Source: Penium margaritaceum (taxonomy: Eukaryota; Streptophyta; Zygnematophyceae; Desmidiales; Peniaceae). Taken from it: a DNA stretch of 64,000 nucleotides. Location of the stretch: assembly GCA_023375785.1 (NCBI GenBank), contig SZWC01004800.1, forward strand, positions 522 to 64,521, given 5' to 3'. The translations under genes and the position numbers were made by a program. Shown here piece by piece: positions 1-9,639 of the stretch. The notes under the pieces are model-generated. The model did no database searches, had not been told where the DNA came from, and saw only the letters and a program-made list of their open reading frames with translations. How positions within the stretch are numbered: position 1 is the stretch's first letter; every line of letters begins with the position of its first letter.

Positions 1-325
1 TCTTCAACATGCCGAGTCATTGTTCCCAGACGTGATAGGAGCTACAGTTTAGACGGCCCATGCTCTCCCTGACACCACCAGTGTAGTGTATGGAGGCTCA
101 TGTGCGGAACACAACCAAAGCCAGAATCTGGCCGGCTATGCAACAGTCTAAATGAAAGAGGGAGACCACACAACGTTCATAATGGAGTGATCTGCGAATA
201 CCCAACCAGGTCCAGTCTTCAGCGTCGAGCCCAAACTGGACAGAGCAGAGACAGCGTCAGTGCATGTGACTATCAGATGGTGTTGTGTTGTGGGTACATC
301 ATAGTTTGCCCTGGTGATGCTCCTA
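1..325. other. Unassigned flank left of Copia-A copy 1
   Basis: I recognise no gene, repeat or domain here. It is the sequence into which the first Copia-A element inserted. It continues on the other side of that element at 7922-8055, as shown by the 5-bp target duplication. The short open frames have no recognisable motif and are likely chance. Confidence 0.5.
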
Positions 326-330
326 CAGTT

Positions 331-963
331 TGTTGTGATTTGTGACGTTTGTGTACAGTTTACTGTGACCACTCGGCCGTGTCCATACTCGTGCAGATCC
401 CTGAGGCGGGCCCTAGTGACAACGGTGCAACGACTGGCGGCGGACTACCGGCTTGGAGCTGGCCGACTACCGCTCTAGAGCCCCAGATGCTGTCGGGACT
501 CTCTGCTGTCCTCTCTACAACTTATAGGCGTCTTTCGGCAGACTGGCCATAAGCCCTATTTGCATGTTTTTGCATGGTATGTCCACCGTCTGATTATGGA
601 TGCATGCATGTGACCAGTCGTAGCGTCCATCTTTTGATCTTGCATGTCTAGGTTCAGACGGCGTAGCATTCTGACATGTGTGCGCAAAGTTACGGCCAAA
701 ACAGTGTTTTTGGGCCGGTTTTAGGACAACTCTTGGACTGCCACGTGCGACACCCGCCGTGCGCCGCGGCATGTATTTATGCCTTGGACCTATTATTTGT
801 TATTTCTCTCTGCATATGCTATTGAAGCATTCTGACACTGTGTCTTGTGTCTCGTAGCCAAACCCTTGTTGTGTGCACGACCTGTGACTGTCGTCACTGT
901 CTGACTAGGCACTGACGCCTAGTCAGCAGCTGTGTTGCTAGGAAGCTTCTACGCATTTTCTCA
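331..963 (+). repeat. 5' LTR of Copia-A copy 1
   Basis: It starts TGTTGTGATT and ends TTTTCTCA, directly before the primer-binding site. The same sequence recurs at 7281-7916 and, more diverged, at 14849-15476, 22278-22920 and (minus strand) 51817-52449. Being a 5' LTR, it should contain the element's promoter and RNA start. I cannot place a convincing TATA box. Confidence 0.95.
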
Positions 964-975
964 TGGTATCAGAGC
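964..975 (+). other. Primer-binding site, initiator tRNA-Met 3' end (Copia-A copy 1)
   Basis: TGGTATCAGAGC directly abuts the LTR. It is the complement of the CCA-terminated 3' end of plant initiator tRNA-Met, the usual primer site of plant Copia elements. The same site follows the 5' LTR of copy 2 at 15477. Confidence 0.93.
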
Positions 976-1009
976 AGCGAGACAGTTCTCACTGAGCTGC
1001 GCAGTAGAG

Positions 1010-1565
1010 GCACAGCAGAGCAGCAGCAGTGAGAGTCACCGTTGCAGCAGATTCCTTGGGGCCTGTCGGAGACAGCCGGTCGCCGTCGGCGCAGCCCTCA
1101 CCCACCACGTGAGATCGCAACAGCGCTGTTGCCACCGTGCCAGTAGCAGCAGCAGCGGCGGCAGCAGCAGCGCAGCAGCAGCTTCGGCAGCAGCAGCGCA
1201 ACAGCAGCGGCGGCAACAGCAGCGCAGCAGCAGCAGCGGCAGCCACGGCGGCAATAGCAGGGCAGCAGCGGCAGCAGCAGCAGCAGCATCAGCAGCGCAG
1301 CAGTGGTAGGAGCAGTAGCGCGGTGGCGGCAGTGAGCAGCAGCCGCAGCGCGCAGCAGCAACAGCAGCGCAGCCGCTGCTGCCACCGCTGCATACGCAAC
1401 TACACAGCTGCTGCTGCAGCTGACAGCATAGCTGTAGTATCAGCTGAGCGGAAGCTGCTGCGCAACTTCCGCGCAGCCACCACGGAGCGGCTGCACACTC
1501 GCGAAGAGTCGCGAGAAAGAGAGAGAGGAAAAAAAAGGAAAGAAAAGGAAAAAGAGGAGGGAAGG
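1010..1565 (+). repeat. CAG/GCA-rich leader followed by a purine tract (Copia-A copy 1)
   Basis: About 400 bp of imperfect CAG, GCA and GGC triplets (1010-1420) fill the untranslated leader. They give long low-complexity open frames (Gln, Ser, Ala, Leu) in several frames on both strands, which are not genes. A run of almost pure A and G follows at about 1508-1562. The same two-part design recurs in Copia-A copy 2 (about 15900-16495) and in element N (about 8750-9850), so it is probably a retained functional leader and not random microsatellite growth. Confidence 0.8.
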
Positions 1566-1590
1566 CAAGCTGACCAGCAATTTTTCTTGC

Positions 1591-1637
1591 TGACGTCATC
1601 ATGTCGTGCTGACGTCAGCAATCACCTGCTGACGTCA
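1591..1637 (+). promoter_or_regulatory. Three TGACGTCA boxes at 19 and 20 bp spacing
   Basis: Perfect TGACGTCA palindromes lie at 1591-1598, 1610-1617 and 1630-1637, between the purine tract and gag. TGACGTCA is a classic bZIP (TGA/CREB-type) binding site. The spacing of about two helical turns would put all three on one face of the DNA. Copy 2 keeps three boxes (one perfect, two with one change) at exactly the same 19/20 spacing. A role as an internal enhancer is inferred. Confidence 0.65.
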
Positions 1638-1761
1638 GCACCATACTTGGCCAAATTTTTGGCCGGACAGTCAAAAGTTGCCAGCGTCTTAACTCCTCGA
1701 GAAACGCTGACGGTTTTGAAATCCGACAAACTTGGCCTGTCACCCTTTACTAAGCGGCGAC

Positions 1762-3072
1762 ATGAGCCTGTCCGACAAGAAGGAGAAGGGACGAGGCGAC
1801 CCCTCCTCCTCTTCGTCTGGTGTACTGAGTCCACTCTCGCAGGCCATTGAGGACCTGCGAAGCCAGCAGGATGAGATGTGTCGCCTCCCGAGAGAGCAGA
1901 TTGACGCAATCCGCACGCTGACTGAGCTTCTGCGTGCTCAGTCCACGACTCCTCAGCGGGCTTCTGAGGGAGCTGCCGGCGTGGCGGTCTCTACCCAGCA
2001 GTCGGCTCAGGCACCCATGAGAGGCGCTCGACCTGTCCCACCATCTGCTGACCTCATGGATGATGAGCCACTCATGCCAGGCATTACGGATGATTCCCCG
2101 GCTCAGGAGATTCGAGTTCTTCAGGAGCGCCTCCGTCAGCGGCAGACGGGCACCCGATCTCCTCCGTTTTCCCCGATACGATCATCACCTGACTACCCCG
2201 GTGACCATCCTCTTCCAGGATTCTTTCCCGTCTCTCGTCCTACTCAACCTGTGGTTGCTCTCCCCACGGAGCGGCAGCCCAAGGATTTTAAGGCACCACC
2301 TCCAAGGTACATCAGTGAGGATGGCTTCGACTGCTGGGAGATCCTGTTTCAGGTGTGGGCTTCTTCTGAGGGAGTGTGGGCTTACTACCACAGCCCGTAC
2401 CAGCCTACAGACCCAGCACAGGTACTGACAGCAGCCTGGGCCATGCGCGAACTCCTCTACGCCATGCCACGCAAGACCGTCGTCGACTTCTGCCCCTTCC
2501 TTGGCGAGGCCGACACAGGCACCGGCGCCTATCCCCGTGGAGGTTGGGATCTGGCCTTATCCCTACTGGCCGCAGAGACGCACGCCACTCGTGCATCACA
2601 CATTCGTGCTTTCCATTCGCTCCGTCAGGGACCTGTGGAGCCTGCAGCGGATTACTGGCGACGCTCCATGCGCATCTACACGCGCTTGGGGACCTCAGGA
2701 GGCACACAGCAGTGGGCGCTTTGCACGATTATGCTCGGAGTTCGCCATGAGTACACCGACATCTTTACACGGTACAGCAACGCTGTCCTCGAGCCCTTCT
2801 CAGCCACTCTGCAGCTGATTCCTTGGACGCATCAGCTCTTCCTTCAGGTGACCTCAGCCCGCGAGGCAGCCGTAGCCCATCAGGAGACTTCCCTCCCTGA
2901 AGCAGCCATCACATCACCACCATCTTCCCTCCTGCACTCTCCCTCTTCCTCCTCCATCACTTCCTTGTCTTCCTCTTCCTCTTCGACCCCGTTTACTCCC
3001 ACGCAGACACAAGGCATTGTTGCAGCCGCCCAGGGGAAGAAGAAGAATAGGAAGCGTAGATCAGGTCAGTAG
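1762..3072 (+). CDS. gag: Copia-A gag-like polyprotein segment (copy 1)
   Basis: An open frame of about 437 residues directly follows the leader. I take the Met at 1762 (MSLSDKKEKG) as the start because copy 2 has a matching Met (MALSGDKGKR) at the same place. The first part is Ser/Pro/Gln-rich with a predicted helix (EIRVLQERLRQ). The conserved core (RYISEDGFDCWEILFQVW onward) resembles the capsid region of plant Copia Gag proteins. The tail is Ser/Thr-rich and ends in a basic stretch (KKKNRKRRS). A remnant of a CCHC zinc knuckle is visible just downstream (about 3105-3155). Gag would form the particle that packages the element RNA. Confidence 0.8.
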   Translation: MSLSDKKEKGRGDPSSSSSGVLSPLSQAIEDLRSQQDEMCRLPREQIDAIRTLTELLRAQSTTPQRASEGAAGVAVSTQQSAQAPMRGARPVPPSADLMDDEPLMPGITDDSPAQEIRVLQERLRQRQTGTRSPPFSPIRSSPDYPGDHPLPGFFPVSRPTQPVVALPTERQPKDFKAPPPRYISEDGFDCWEILFQVWASSEGVWAYYHSPYQPTDPAQVLTAAWAMRELLYAMPRKTVVDFCPFLGEADTGTGAYPRGGWDLALSLLAAETHATRASHIRAFHSLRQGPVEPAADYWRRSMRIYTRLGTSGGTQQWALCTIMLGVRHEYTDIFTRYSNAVLEPFSATLQLIPWTHQLFLQVTSAREAAVAHQETSLPEAAITSPPSSLLHSPSSSSITSLSSSSSSTPFTPTQTQGIVAAAQGKKKNRKRRSGQ

Positions 3073-3079
3073 AAGTTGT

Positions 3080-4945
3080 CATCCAATGGTAGCACTGGCC
3101 GTTCTGTGCACAGCTACAACTGTGGAGGCGCCCATCGCTACACCGAGTGCCAGCAGCCGCTTGACTGGGCGCGGATCACTCGAGGGCTCTAGGCTGCTCA
3201 TGCTCTTGGTTCCACGTCCAGCACATCACCCGCATCCTCTACCGGACGCATGGTGGCCACGACTGCAGCTGTTCCTGCCTCCTCACCGGCAAGCAGCAGC
3301 GATCCGGACTTACGCGACGGCACCATCACCAAGCTTCGCCACCTTTTGGCTCACCGCTTTCAGGGAGGTGCGAGTGTGTTGTCATCGTCAGGTGGTTCAT
3401 AGACTGTTTGTTAGTCTGTTCCTGTGGCTCATGACAACGCGTGTGGGGGAGCATAGTCTACATGTGATGATGATGGGCCTGACTGCACCGATTGGATTCA
3501 TGAGTCTCATCTTTGTGTTGTGCGTCGTTCCTCCCCACATACGGTTCAGCTTCCCTTTGATACCGAGTGTTCCGTTGCTCGTTGTACAGTGACGTCCACC
3601 AGCCGTGGCTGCGGTGGCACTTGGATCATCGATTCTGGTACCACCCATCACATGACGTGCTGTCGTAGTGACTTTGTTGTTCTCGGTCCTGTTACGTCTG
3701 TCTGTTCATTTCGTACAGGGTCTGGTCAGTCCTTGCCAGTCCGTGGTGTTGGGGTTGTATGCTCCGATGGTCTTTCTGGCCCCTTGTACCTTTCCAACGT
3801 GTTGTTTGTGCCTGATCTTCAGCTTAGCTTGCTTTCTGTGCGTGCATGCACCTTGATGGGTCTCTCTGTGGCGCATACCACTGACTCAGCGACTGTGACT
3901 GCTACTGACACCCGCAGTGTCGTCCTGCGTGCTTCAGTCATCGATGATCTGTATCGCATCGCTCGGCCCTCCTCCCCTTGCTCTTCCTCTTCCTCTGGTC
4001 ATGTCTTTGTCAGTGGTGTTCTATCTCCGAAACACCAGAGGTTGCTTCATCACCATCTGTGTCACGTGGGCTCCGACACTGTGTCGAAGCTCATTCGGAC
4101 ACAGCCCGCTCTCTGTGTTGATGTGACTTCTTTCAAGAAGCCACCCAAGACTAACTGTATTTTTTGTGCTCAGGGGAAGATGCACCGGTGCACCTACCCT
4201 GAATATCGTTCTCGAGTGCTTCGACTTCTCGAATTTGGTTCACTCAGACTTTCTTGGCCCTCTCCCGATCGAGTCTCTGTCCGAGAGGGGCCGGTATGTT
4301 CTGACTTTGACTGATGACTTTACCCGGATGCAGTGGGTCTACAGCCTGCGTCAGAAGAGCGACGCCGCCCTTGCGGTTCGACTCTGGCTAGTGATGGCTG
4401 AGCGTTAGTCCCGCCACACGCTACATACCTTCCGCTCGGATCGCGACGATGAATTCCTTGGCAAGATGGTCTCCTTCTTTGCTGAGCACGGGATTTGTCA
4501 CTAGGTCTCCGCTCCTGCCACCCCCCAACAGAGTGGTGTATCTAAGCACTGGAACCGCACCATGTTGGATGCGGTCCGCGCCATGCGGTCTGAGTGCTGT
4601 CTCCCGGAGTCTTTTGTCTTTGAGGGTTTCGCCTACATGACTTGGGTCTAGAACCACCTCCCGCACGGTCCGCTTCCAGACCATATTACACCGTACGAGC
4701 TCTAGTTTGGACACCGTGCTGACCTTCGTCTCGCTCGCGTTTGGGGCTCCCTAGCCTCCGTGTGGTACAGCGAGGACCAGTAGGAGTCCAAGGTCTGACC
4801 TCGGGGCCGCTTGTGTGTCTTCATAGGCATTTCCCCGCGATCGAAGGCCTAGCGCTTCTGGGACCCTACTCGTCGTCGCGTCATCGAGTCTCACGACACG
4901 CTATTTTTCAAGTCTCTCACCTATCGTGAATTGACTTCGATCACA
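3080..4945 (+). pseudogene. pol: Copia-A protease and integrase region (copy 1)
   Basis: In order: a zinc-knuckle remnant, then an aspartic protease signature, GTWIIDSGTTHHMT, at about 3616-3657. A GAG-pre-integrase zinc-binding segment follows (LLHHHLCHVG and CIFCAQGKMHRCTYP, about 4040-4200). The integrase start is LVHSDFLGPLP with LTLTDDFTRMQWVYSLR (about 4230-4350), and the integrase tail is RVWGSLASVW near 4738. The catalytic domain is decayed. This part of pol would cut the polyprotein and insert the cDNA. It is a fossil with several breaks. Confidence 0.85.
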
Positions 4946-5645
4946 GCACTCGGCGCCACCCATGTTCCTTCATGTGAGGGTTCTCGGCGGATGGAGGAGA
5001 CTTCCACGCCAGCGAGCACCTCTCATCAGACTGATGTGTCCGCTCGAGCCCCTTCTCGGTCTCCGACCCTTGATGATCCGGCGATCATTGCCGTTGGTCC
5101 AGAGATCTCGCCTGTATAGCCTGTTTCACACCCCACAGGTACCTTCATCCCCACGCCTCCTTCTGCACCAGCACCTCCGTCTCCTGGCACCCCTATTTTT
5201 GTATCTGATCCAACCTCGCCCTCTCCTGTTCCTACGTCGGCTGGTACTCCTGCCTCAGTGTCAGGTCCAGTCTTGCCTGCTCCAGCTGTCACACCTAGCC
5301 CTGTATTCCCCACACAGGCATCTCCTCGCACGGCGTCTCTGGCTGCCTCGTCTCAGCCCTCACCAGCTGTGGTCGTACCTATCCCTAAGCTTGAGGTCCG
5401 TCCCTCGACCTCACGTTACTCCCGTGAGCCTGGTGCCCATCTTTGACCACTGGATTCCGGAGCTCAGCGAGCGTCGGACCCTAGACCCAGGCGCTCCTCT
5501 CACAGCATCGCGAGTGGTGACCCCGACACAAAGGCCCTAGGCCTGAGTGTCCACACTGAACTCACAGAGGTACATCCAGCGTGCCCCGTAGGGCACGACC
5601 TCGTCACTCGCGAGTTCCATATCACCTGTGACGCAGCAGCTGATC
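4946..5645 (+). pseudogene. Pro/Ser-rich linker between integrase and reverse transcriptase (Copia-A copy 1)
   Basis: The translation is rich in Pro, Ser, Thr and Val with no fold that I recognise. It sits where Copia elements carry a poorly conserved linker between integrase and reverse transcriptase. The matching stretch of copy 2 is about 19900-20535. Confidence 0.6.
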
Positions 5646-5647
5646 TC

Positions 5648-7265
5648 GTGGTCGTCAGGCCCGGCACTGAGGCTTGTGCACTTGCCATGCAGAGTTCTCC
5701 CTCTATGGCGCCCGACCCGGGCACACTGAGGGAGGCTATCTCATCACAGGATGCTGAAACTTGGCGTGTTGCCTGCAAGGATGAGCTTCGCGCTATCCGA
5801 GAGTACAGAGTCTACGAGCTTGTCGACTTTCCTCCTGGGAGGAAGGCTATTCAGGTCAAGTGGGTCTTTCGCAAGAAGGTGAAGCCGGATGGCTCACTGG
5901 AGCGCTACAAGGCCCGCTTGGTCGTCAAGGGGTACTCTCAGATTGAGGGAGTCGATTACACCGACACTTTTCCCCCTGTCGGCCGCATGACCTCAACTCG
6001 AGCTTTGTTCGGTGTAGTGGCTCAGCATGATTGGGAACGGCACAAGATGGATGTGAACAATGCGTTTCTCCATGGCTCTCTGGATGAGGAGATTTATGTG
6101 GCTCAGCCACCGGGCTTTGAGGACGGTGACAAGGTCTGGCGCTTGTGCAAGTCCTTATACGGCCTCAAGCAGTCACCGCGGTGTTGGAACCGGGAGATCA
6201 CCGGTACTTTGACTCCTGCAGGACACGTACAGAGTGAGGCAGATCCCTCTCTTTTCATCCTACCGACACCCGAGCGGTTCACCGCCATCCTGGTCTATGT
6301 CGATGACCTTCTCATCACCTCTCCGTCCCTGGAGGCCGTGAAGGAGGCCAAGGCTGTCCTGCAGACTGCCTACAGGATGAAGGACCTCGGTCATGCATCG
6401 GTGTTTCTCAGTATGGAGATCGTGCAAGATCGTAGACATCGGACACTGTTGTTGCATCAGGCCCGATACGCATGAGTCGTGAGGGAGTGCTTTAATTATC
6501 TCCTCGGTGTAGTGCCCTGTGCTTCCACACCTCTCACACCCGATGGGCAGGATGCCCTGAAGGTGGATGACCTTACACAGCTGGGGGAGACAGTGGACAT
6601 AATCTTGTACCTCCGTCTCATCGGATCATTGATGTACCTGGCCACTACCACGCGTCCTTACATCGCGTTCGCTGTCAACCTCCTCGCTCAGTTCTCGCAG
6701 GCTCTACGTGCAAGATCCCTTCATGCGGCTGTGCGAGTGGTGCGGTACGTGGTCTCCAAGCCGTACCTCGGACTCTGATTTCGTCGACTGTGTTTGGTGG
6801 TCCTTGTCGGCTGCACTGACAGTGACTGGGCTTGGAGCCCAGATGGGCGCAGTCGTACTCGCTACGTGTTTCTGCTTGGTGGTATCGCTCTGTCTTGGCG
6901 AAGCGGGAAGCAGGGCTGCATCGCACCTAGTTCGTCAGAGGTAGAGTACGTTGCTTTGGGCGTATGGGCTGTTGAGGCAGTATGGCTACAATGCCTGTTT
7001 CTTGAGCTTGGGCATTCAGTACCCGCCATTGTGCTGCGTTGCGTCAACCGGAGTGCTCTTGCCATTTCGGAGAACTCTGGTGTCTTTCATGCTTGCACAA
7101 AGCACATTACGGTTGAGCATCACTTTGTTCGTGATCTGGTGGAGCGACGCGTGATCTCCGTCATGTGGGTTGGCACTGACATGGAGCGTGCTGATTTCTT
7201 GACGAAGGCACTAGCTCGCGGAAAGTTCCTTGTGGCCATTTGTTATGTTGGTCTTCGCCCCATGT
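5648..7265 (+). pseudogene. pol: Copia-A reverse transcriptase and RNase H region (copy 1)
   Basis: The reverse transcriptase (RVT_2 type) begins LREAISSQDAETWRVACKDE. It continues with VKWVFRKKVKPDG, RYKARLVVKGYSQ, MDVNNAFLHGSLDEEIY, SLYGLKQSPRCW and the active-site motif YVDDLL (about 6295-6312). Copia RNase H follows from about 6794, with GCTDSDWAWSPD, SWRSGKQGC, SSSEVEYVALG and the tail VGTDMERADFLTKAL. Together these make cDNA from element RNA inside the particle. The region is readable for most of its length with only a few breaks. Confidence 0.92.
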
Positions 7266-7280
7266 TTGAGGTTGGGGGAG
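7266..7280 (+). other. Polypurine tract of Copia-A copy 1
   Basis: TGAGGTTGGGGGAG directly precedes the 3' LTR. This is the expected place and composition for the plus-strand primer of reverse transcription. Confidence 0.85.
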
Positions 7281-7916
7281 TGTTGTGATTTGTGACGTTC
7301 GTGTACAATTTACTGTGACCACTCGGCCGTGTCCATACTCGTGCAGATCCCTGAGGCGAGCCCTGATGACACCGGTGCGACGAATGGCGGCGGACTACGG
7401 GCTTGGAGCTGGCCGACTACCGCTCCAGAGCCCCAGATGGTGGCGGGACTCTCTGCTGTCCTTTCTAAAGCTTGCAGGCGTCTTTCGGCGGACTGGCCAT
7501 GAGCCCTATTTGCATGTTTTTGCATTGTATGTCCACCGTCTGATGATGGATGTATGCATGTGACCAGTCGTAGTGTCCGTCTTTCGATCCTACATGTCTA
7601 GGTTCAGACGGCGTAGCATTCTGACATGTGTACGTAAAGTTTCGGTCAAAACATTGTTTTTGGGCCGGTTTTAGGACAGCTCTTGGACTGCCGCGTGCGA
7701 CACCCGCCGTGTGCCGCAGCAGGTATTCATGCCTTGGACCTGTCATTTGTTGTTTCTCTCTGCATATGCTATTGAAGCATTCTGACACTTTCTCTTGTGT
7801 CTCCGAGCCAAACCCTTGCCGTTGTGTGGACGACCTGTGATTGTCGTCACCGTCTGACCAGGCACTGACGCCTAGCCAGCGCCTGTGTTGCTAGGAAACT
7901 TCCACGCATTTTCTCA
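7281..7916 (+). repeat. 3' LTR of Copia-A copy 1
   Basis: It matches 331-963 at about 90% by eye and ends TTTTCTCA. The target duplication CAGTT follows at 7917-7921. The differences are spread evenly and are mostly transitions, which fits decay of a once-methylated element. Confidence 0.95.
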
Positions 7917-7921
7917 CAGTT

Positions 7922-8055
7922 ACCTTATCTTTTGTGTGATACATCTGATGCATTGTGGCCACTAAGCGCATCCATTCATGTCTGATAGAATTCGCTTGTT
8001 GGTTGAGACCCGGGCACTCAGTGCTTTGTACGGGTGCCCTAGGAGACCCCATGCA
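7922..8055 (+). other. Spacer between Copia-A copy 1 and element N, carrying one 49-bp module
   Basis: No gene is visible. The last 50 bases (8001-8050) are a copy of the 49-bp module otherwise found in the LTRs and 3' internal part of element N. The five bases ATGCA at 8051-8055 are the left target duplication of element N. The spacer may be a remnant of an older related element into which both neighbours inserted (inference). Confidence 0.6.
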
Positions 8056-8722
8056 TGTTGGTTTGTGTGGCTTCCACCCGTCACGACCAACGCTAATGGA
8101 TTACCCATATACCCACATTGGGGGTATATGGTGGAGGAGAGCGTGACGACACGACAAGCATTCGGAGTGTCCCGAGACTTCTCCAGCACATACGACAGCG
8201 CTGGCGAGACACGGTCGATGCGTTCAGGCAGCCCTGTTGGCTCGTCGGTAGCTAGGAGAGTTTTCTCGATGGTTGAGACCAGCGCACCCGGTGGACTGTA
8301 CCGGTGCGACGAGGAGACCTGATGGCTGTTGTGGGGCTTCCGATGTTCAGAAAGCCGTCTGTAAAATCTGAATTTTGATTCCGAGATTTTTTGGCACTGC
8401 TCATGTTTTCTCGGTGGTCGAGACCCGGGCACTCGGAGAGCTGTTCCGGTGCCTCGAGGAGACCACCTTTATTGCTGTCATGGTATATGTAGTGTGTTCT
8501 CCCAGTTGACTCATTTGGGTTCAGCAAGGGTGACGGGGCCCGGTGCGGCTAGCTGCCGGCGCCCCTATATAAGCCCCCTAGGGGCTCATTTGTAAACTCT
8601 CCTTGTTCTTTTATATTCAGCGTTCCAGACTTAGCCAAATTCTTGTCGTCTTGCATCGCACTCACACACAGAGCTCATGTTCGTTTTTGCATGGGCCTGC
8701 ATGCCCTAAAATAATTCCAATT
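8056..8722 (+). repeat. 5' LTR of element N
   Basis: It begins TGTTGG and, judged by the target duplication, ends CCAATT instead of the usual CA. It holds two 49-bp modules (8271-8319 and 8416-8464), a TATA box and, just after it, the palindrome GCCCCCTAGGGGC. It is unrelated to the Copia-A and Copia-B LTRs. Confidence 0.92.
8566..8572 (+). promoter_or_regulatory. TATA box in the 5' LTR of element N
   Basis: TATATAA lies in a GC-rich setting about 150 bp before the LTR end, a sensible place for the LTR promoter. The palindrome GCCCCCTAGGGGC follows within a few bases. The 3' LTR has the weaker TACATAA at 14337-14343. Confidence 0.7.
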
Positions 8723-8737
8723 TGGTATTTGAGCACA
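8723..8737 (+). other. Primer-binding site of element N (initiator-Met-like)
   Basis: TGGTATTTGAGC starts directly after the LTR and matches 10 of the 12 bases of the Copia-A primer site TGGTATCAGAGC. This suggests initiator tRNA-Met priming. Confidence 0.7.
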
Positions 8738-8749
8738 TGGGGGCGTGTG

Positions 8750-9310
8750 AGCAGCAGAAGCAACAGCAATGGGCGGAACGCAAAGAGAACGCGCCACGTG
8801 GCACCACGCCGGCAGCAGCGTGAGGGAGCGCGAAACGATTGCACGTGAACGCCAGAGGGGCGATGAGCCGCGTACAGCACGATTAGTGACTACGTCCAAC
8901 ACTAGCATTCGGGCGGCAGTAGCAGCAGTAGGAGCAACCGCTTTGCGACGCAGCAGCAGTAGCAACAGCAGCTACAACAGCGCATCAGCCGGTGTAGCAA
9001 CGGCGTCACTAGAAGCAGCAAATAGCAGCAGCAGCAGCAGCCACTACAACAGCGTTGGCGGCAGCAGCAGCGTGCAACAACAAGCAGTAGCGGCAGCAGC
9101 AGCAAGCAGCAGCCGCAGTAGTAGCAAGCAGCAGCAGCAGCCGCTACACAGTATATCAACATCAGCAACAACAGCGGAAGCAACAACAGTAGTAGCGGCG
9201 GTAGTATCAAGCAGCAGCTGTAGCAGTTGCTGTGTAGAGTGGAAGCAGCAGCAGCGGTGGAAGCAACAGCAGCAGCAGCAGCTACACCCGCCACTGCAGT
9301 TGTTGCTACA
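8750..9310 (+). repeat. CAG/GCA-rich leader of element N
   Basis: Imperfect CAG, CAA, GTA and AGC triplets give low-complexity frames on both strands. The design parallels the Copia-A leaders, although the surrounding LTRs are unrelated. A smaller patch of the same kind lies at about 9885-9960. Confidence 0.75.
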
Positions 9311-9540
9311 GGAGGGCCTCGCAGCCCTCCTGTGAAGGCTCTCGCCCCCTCGGAGGGGCCCCCTCAGCCACCATCAGGGGGGCCTCTCCAAAGGGGGGCC
9401 CATTTGCCCCTTTTGCCCCCTTCCCCTCCTTTCGAGGGGGCCCTCGGAGGGCTCCGTCGAGCCCCTCTGAGGGGCCCCTCGGAGGGGCCCGTCGGTCTTG
9501 ATGGCCGACCGGCGGAGGGGGCCCGACCCCCCCCCCTCGT
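9311..9540. repeat. GC-extreme palindromic tract
   Basis: This is a dense series of short palindromes built from GGGGCCCC and GAGGGGCCCCTC, for example the perfect 12-mer at 9469-9480 and close variants near 9350-9366 and 9433-9447. The composition is unlike anything else in the window. Any open frames are by-products. The tract could fold into many alternative stems in RNA. Confidence 0.75.
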
Positions 9541-9544
9541 ATGC

Positions 9545-9582
9545 CACTCGCTCACTTGCTCGTTCAGCGAGCGAGCGAGTGA
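9545..9582. repeat. Hairpin of CTCG/CGAG repeats
   Basis: The left arm CACTCGCTCACTTGCTCG and the right arm CGAGCGAGCGAGTG pair around a short loop (TTCAG). It sits directly after the palindromic tract in the leader of element N. Confidence 0.7.
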
Positions 9583-9639
9583 GGATTGACCAGGAGGGAG
9601 GGCCGGACAAGCCGGACAACCCCCCCCCCCCTTCTCCCC

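Larger units (their letters stand above)
331..7916 (+). mobile_element. Ty1/Copia LTR retrotransposon, family A copy 1 (structurally complete)
   Basis: Two LTRs of 633 and 636 bp bound a 6.3-kb internal region. They begin TGTTGTGATT and end TTCTCA. The bases CAGTT at 326-330 and 7917-7921 are a perfect 5-bp target-site duplication, which fixes both ends. Inside, in order, lie an initiator-Met primer site, a CAG-rich leader, gag, a DSG-type protease, integrase, reverse transcriptase with YVDD, RNase H and a purine tract. Integrase ahead of reverse transcriptase is the Copia order. The structure is whole, but the coding region is broken in roughly half a dozen places, so it is a fossil. The LTRs agree at about 90% by eye, with most differences being transitions, so the insertion is of middling age in this window. 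Confidence 0.95.

Noticed and set aside
989-1602. Long Leu/Cys/Ala-rich open frames on both strands over the CAG stretch
   Set aside because: They are simple translations of triplet repeats in several frames within an LTR-element leader. They have no domain and no conservation beyond repeat composition.
8769-9335. Ser/Gln-rich frame over the element N leader as a possible polyQ host protein
   Set aside because: It lies between the primer site and the coding part of an LTR element and has only triplet-repeat sequence.
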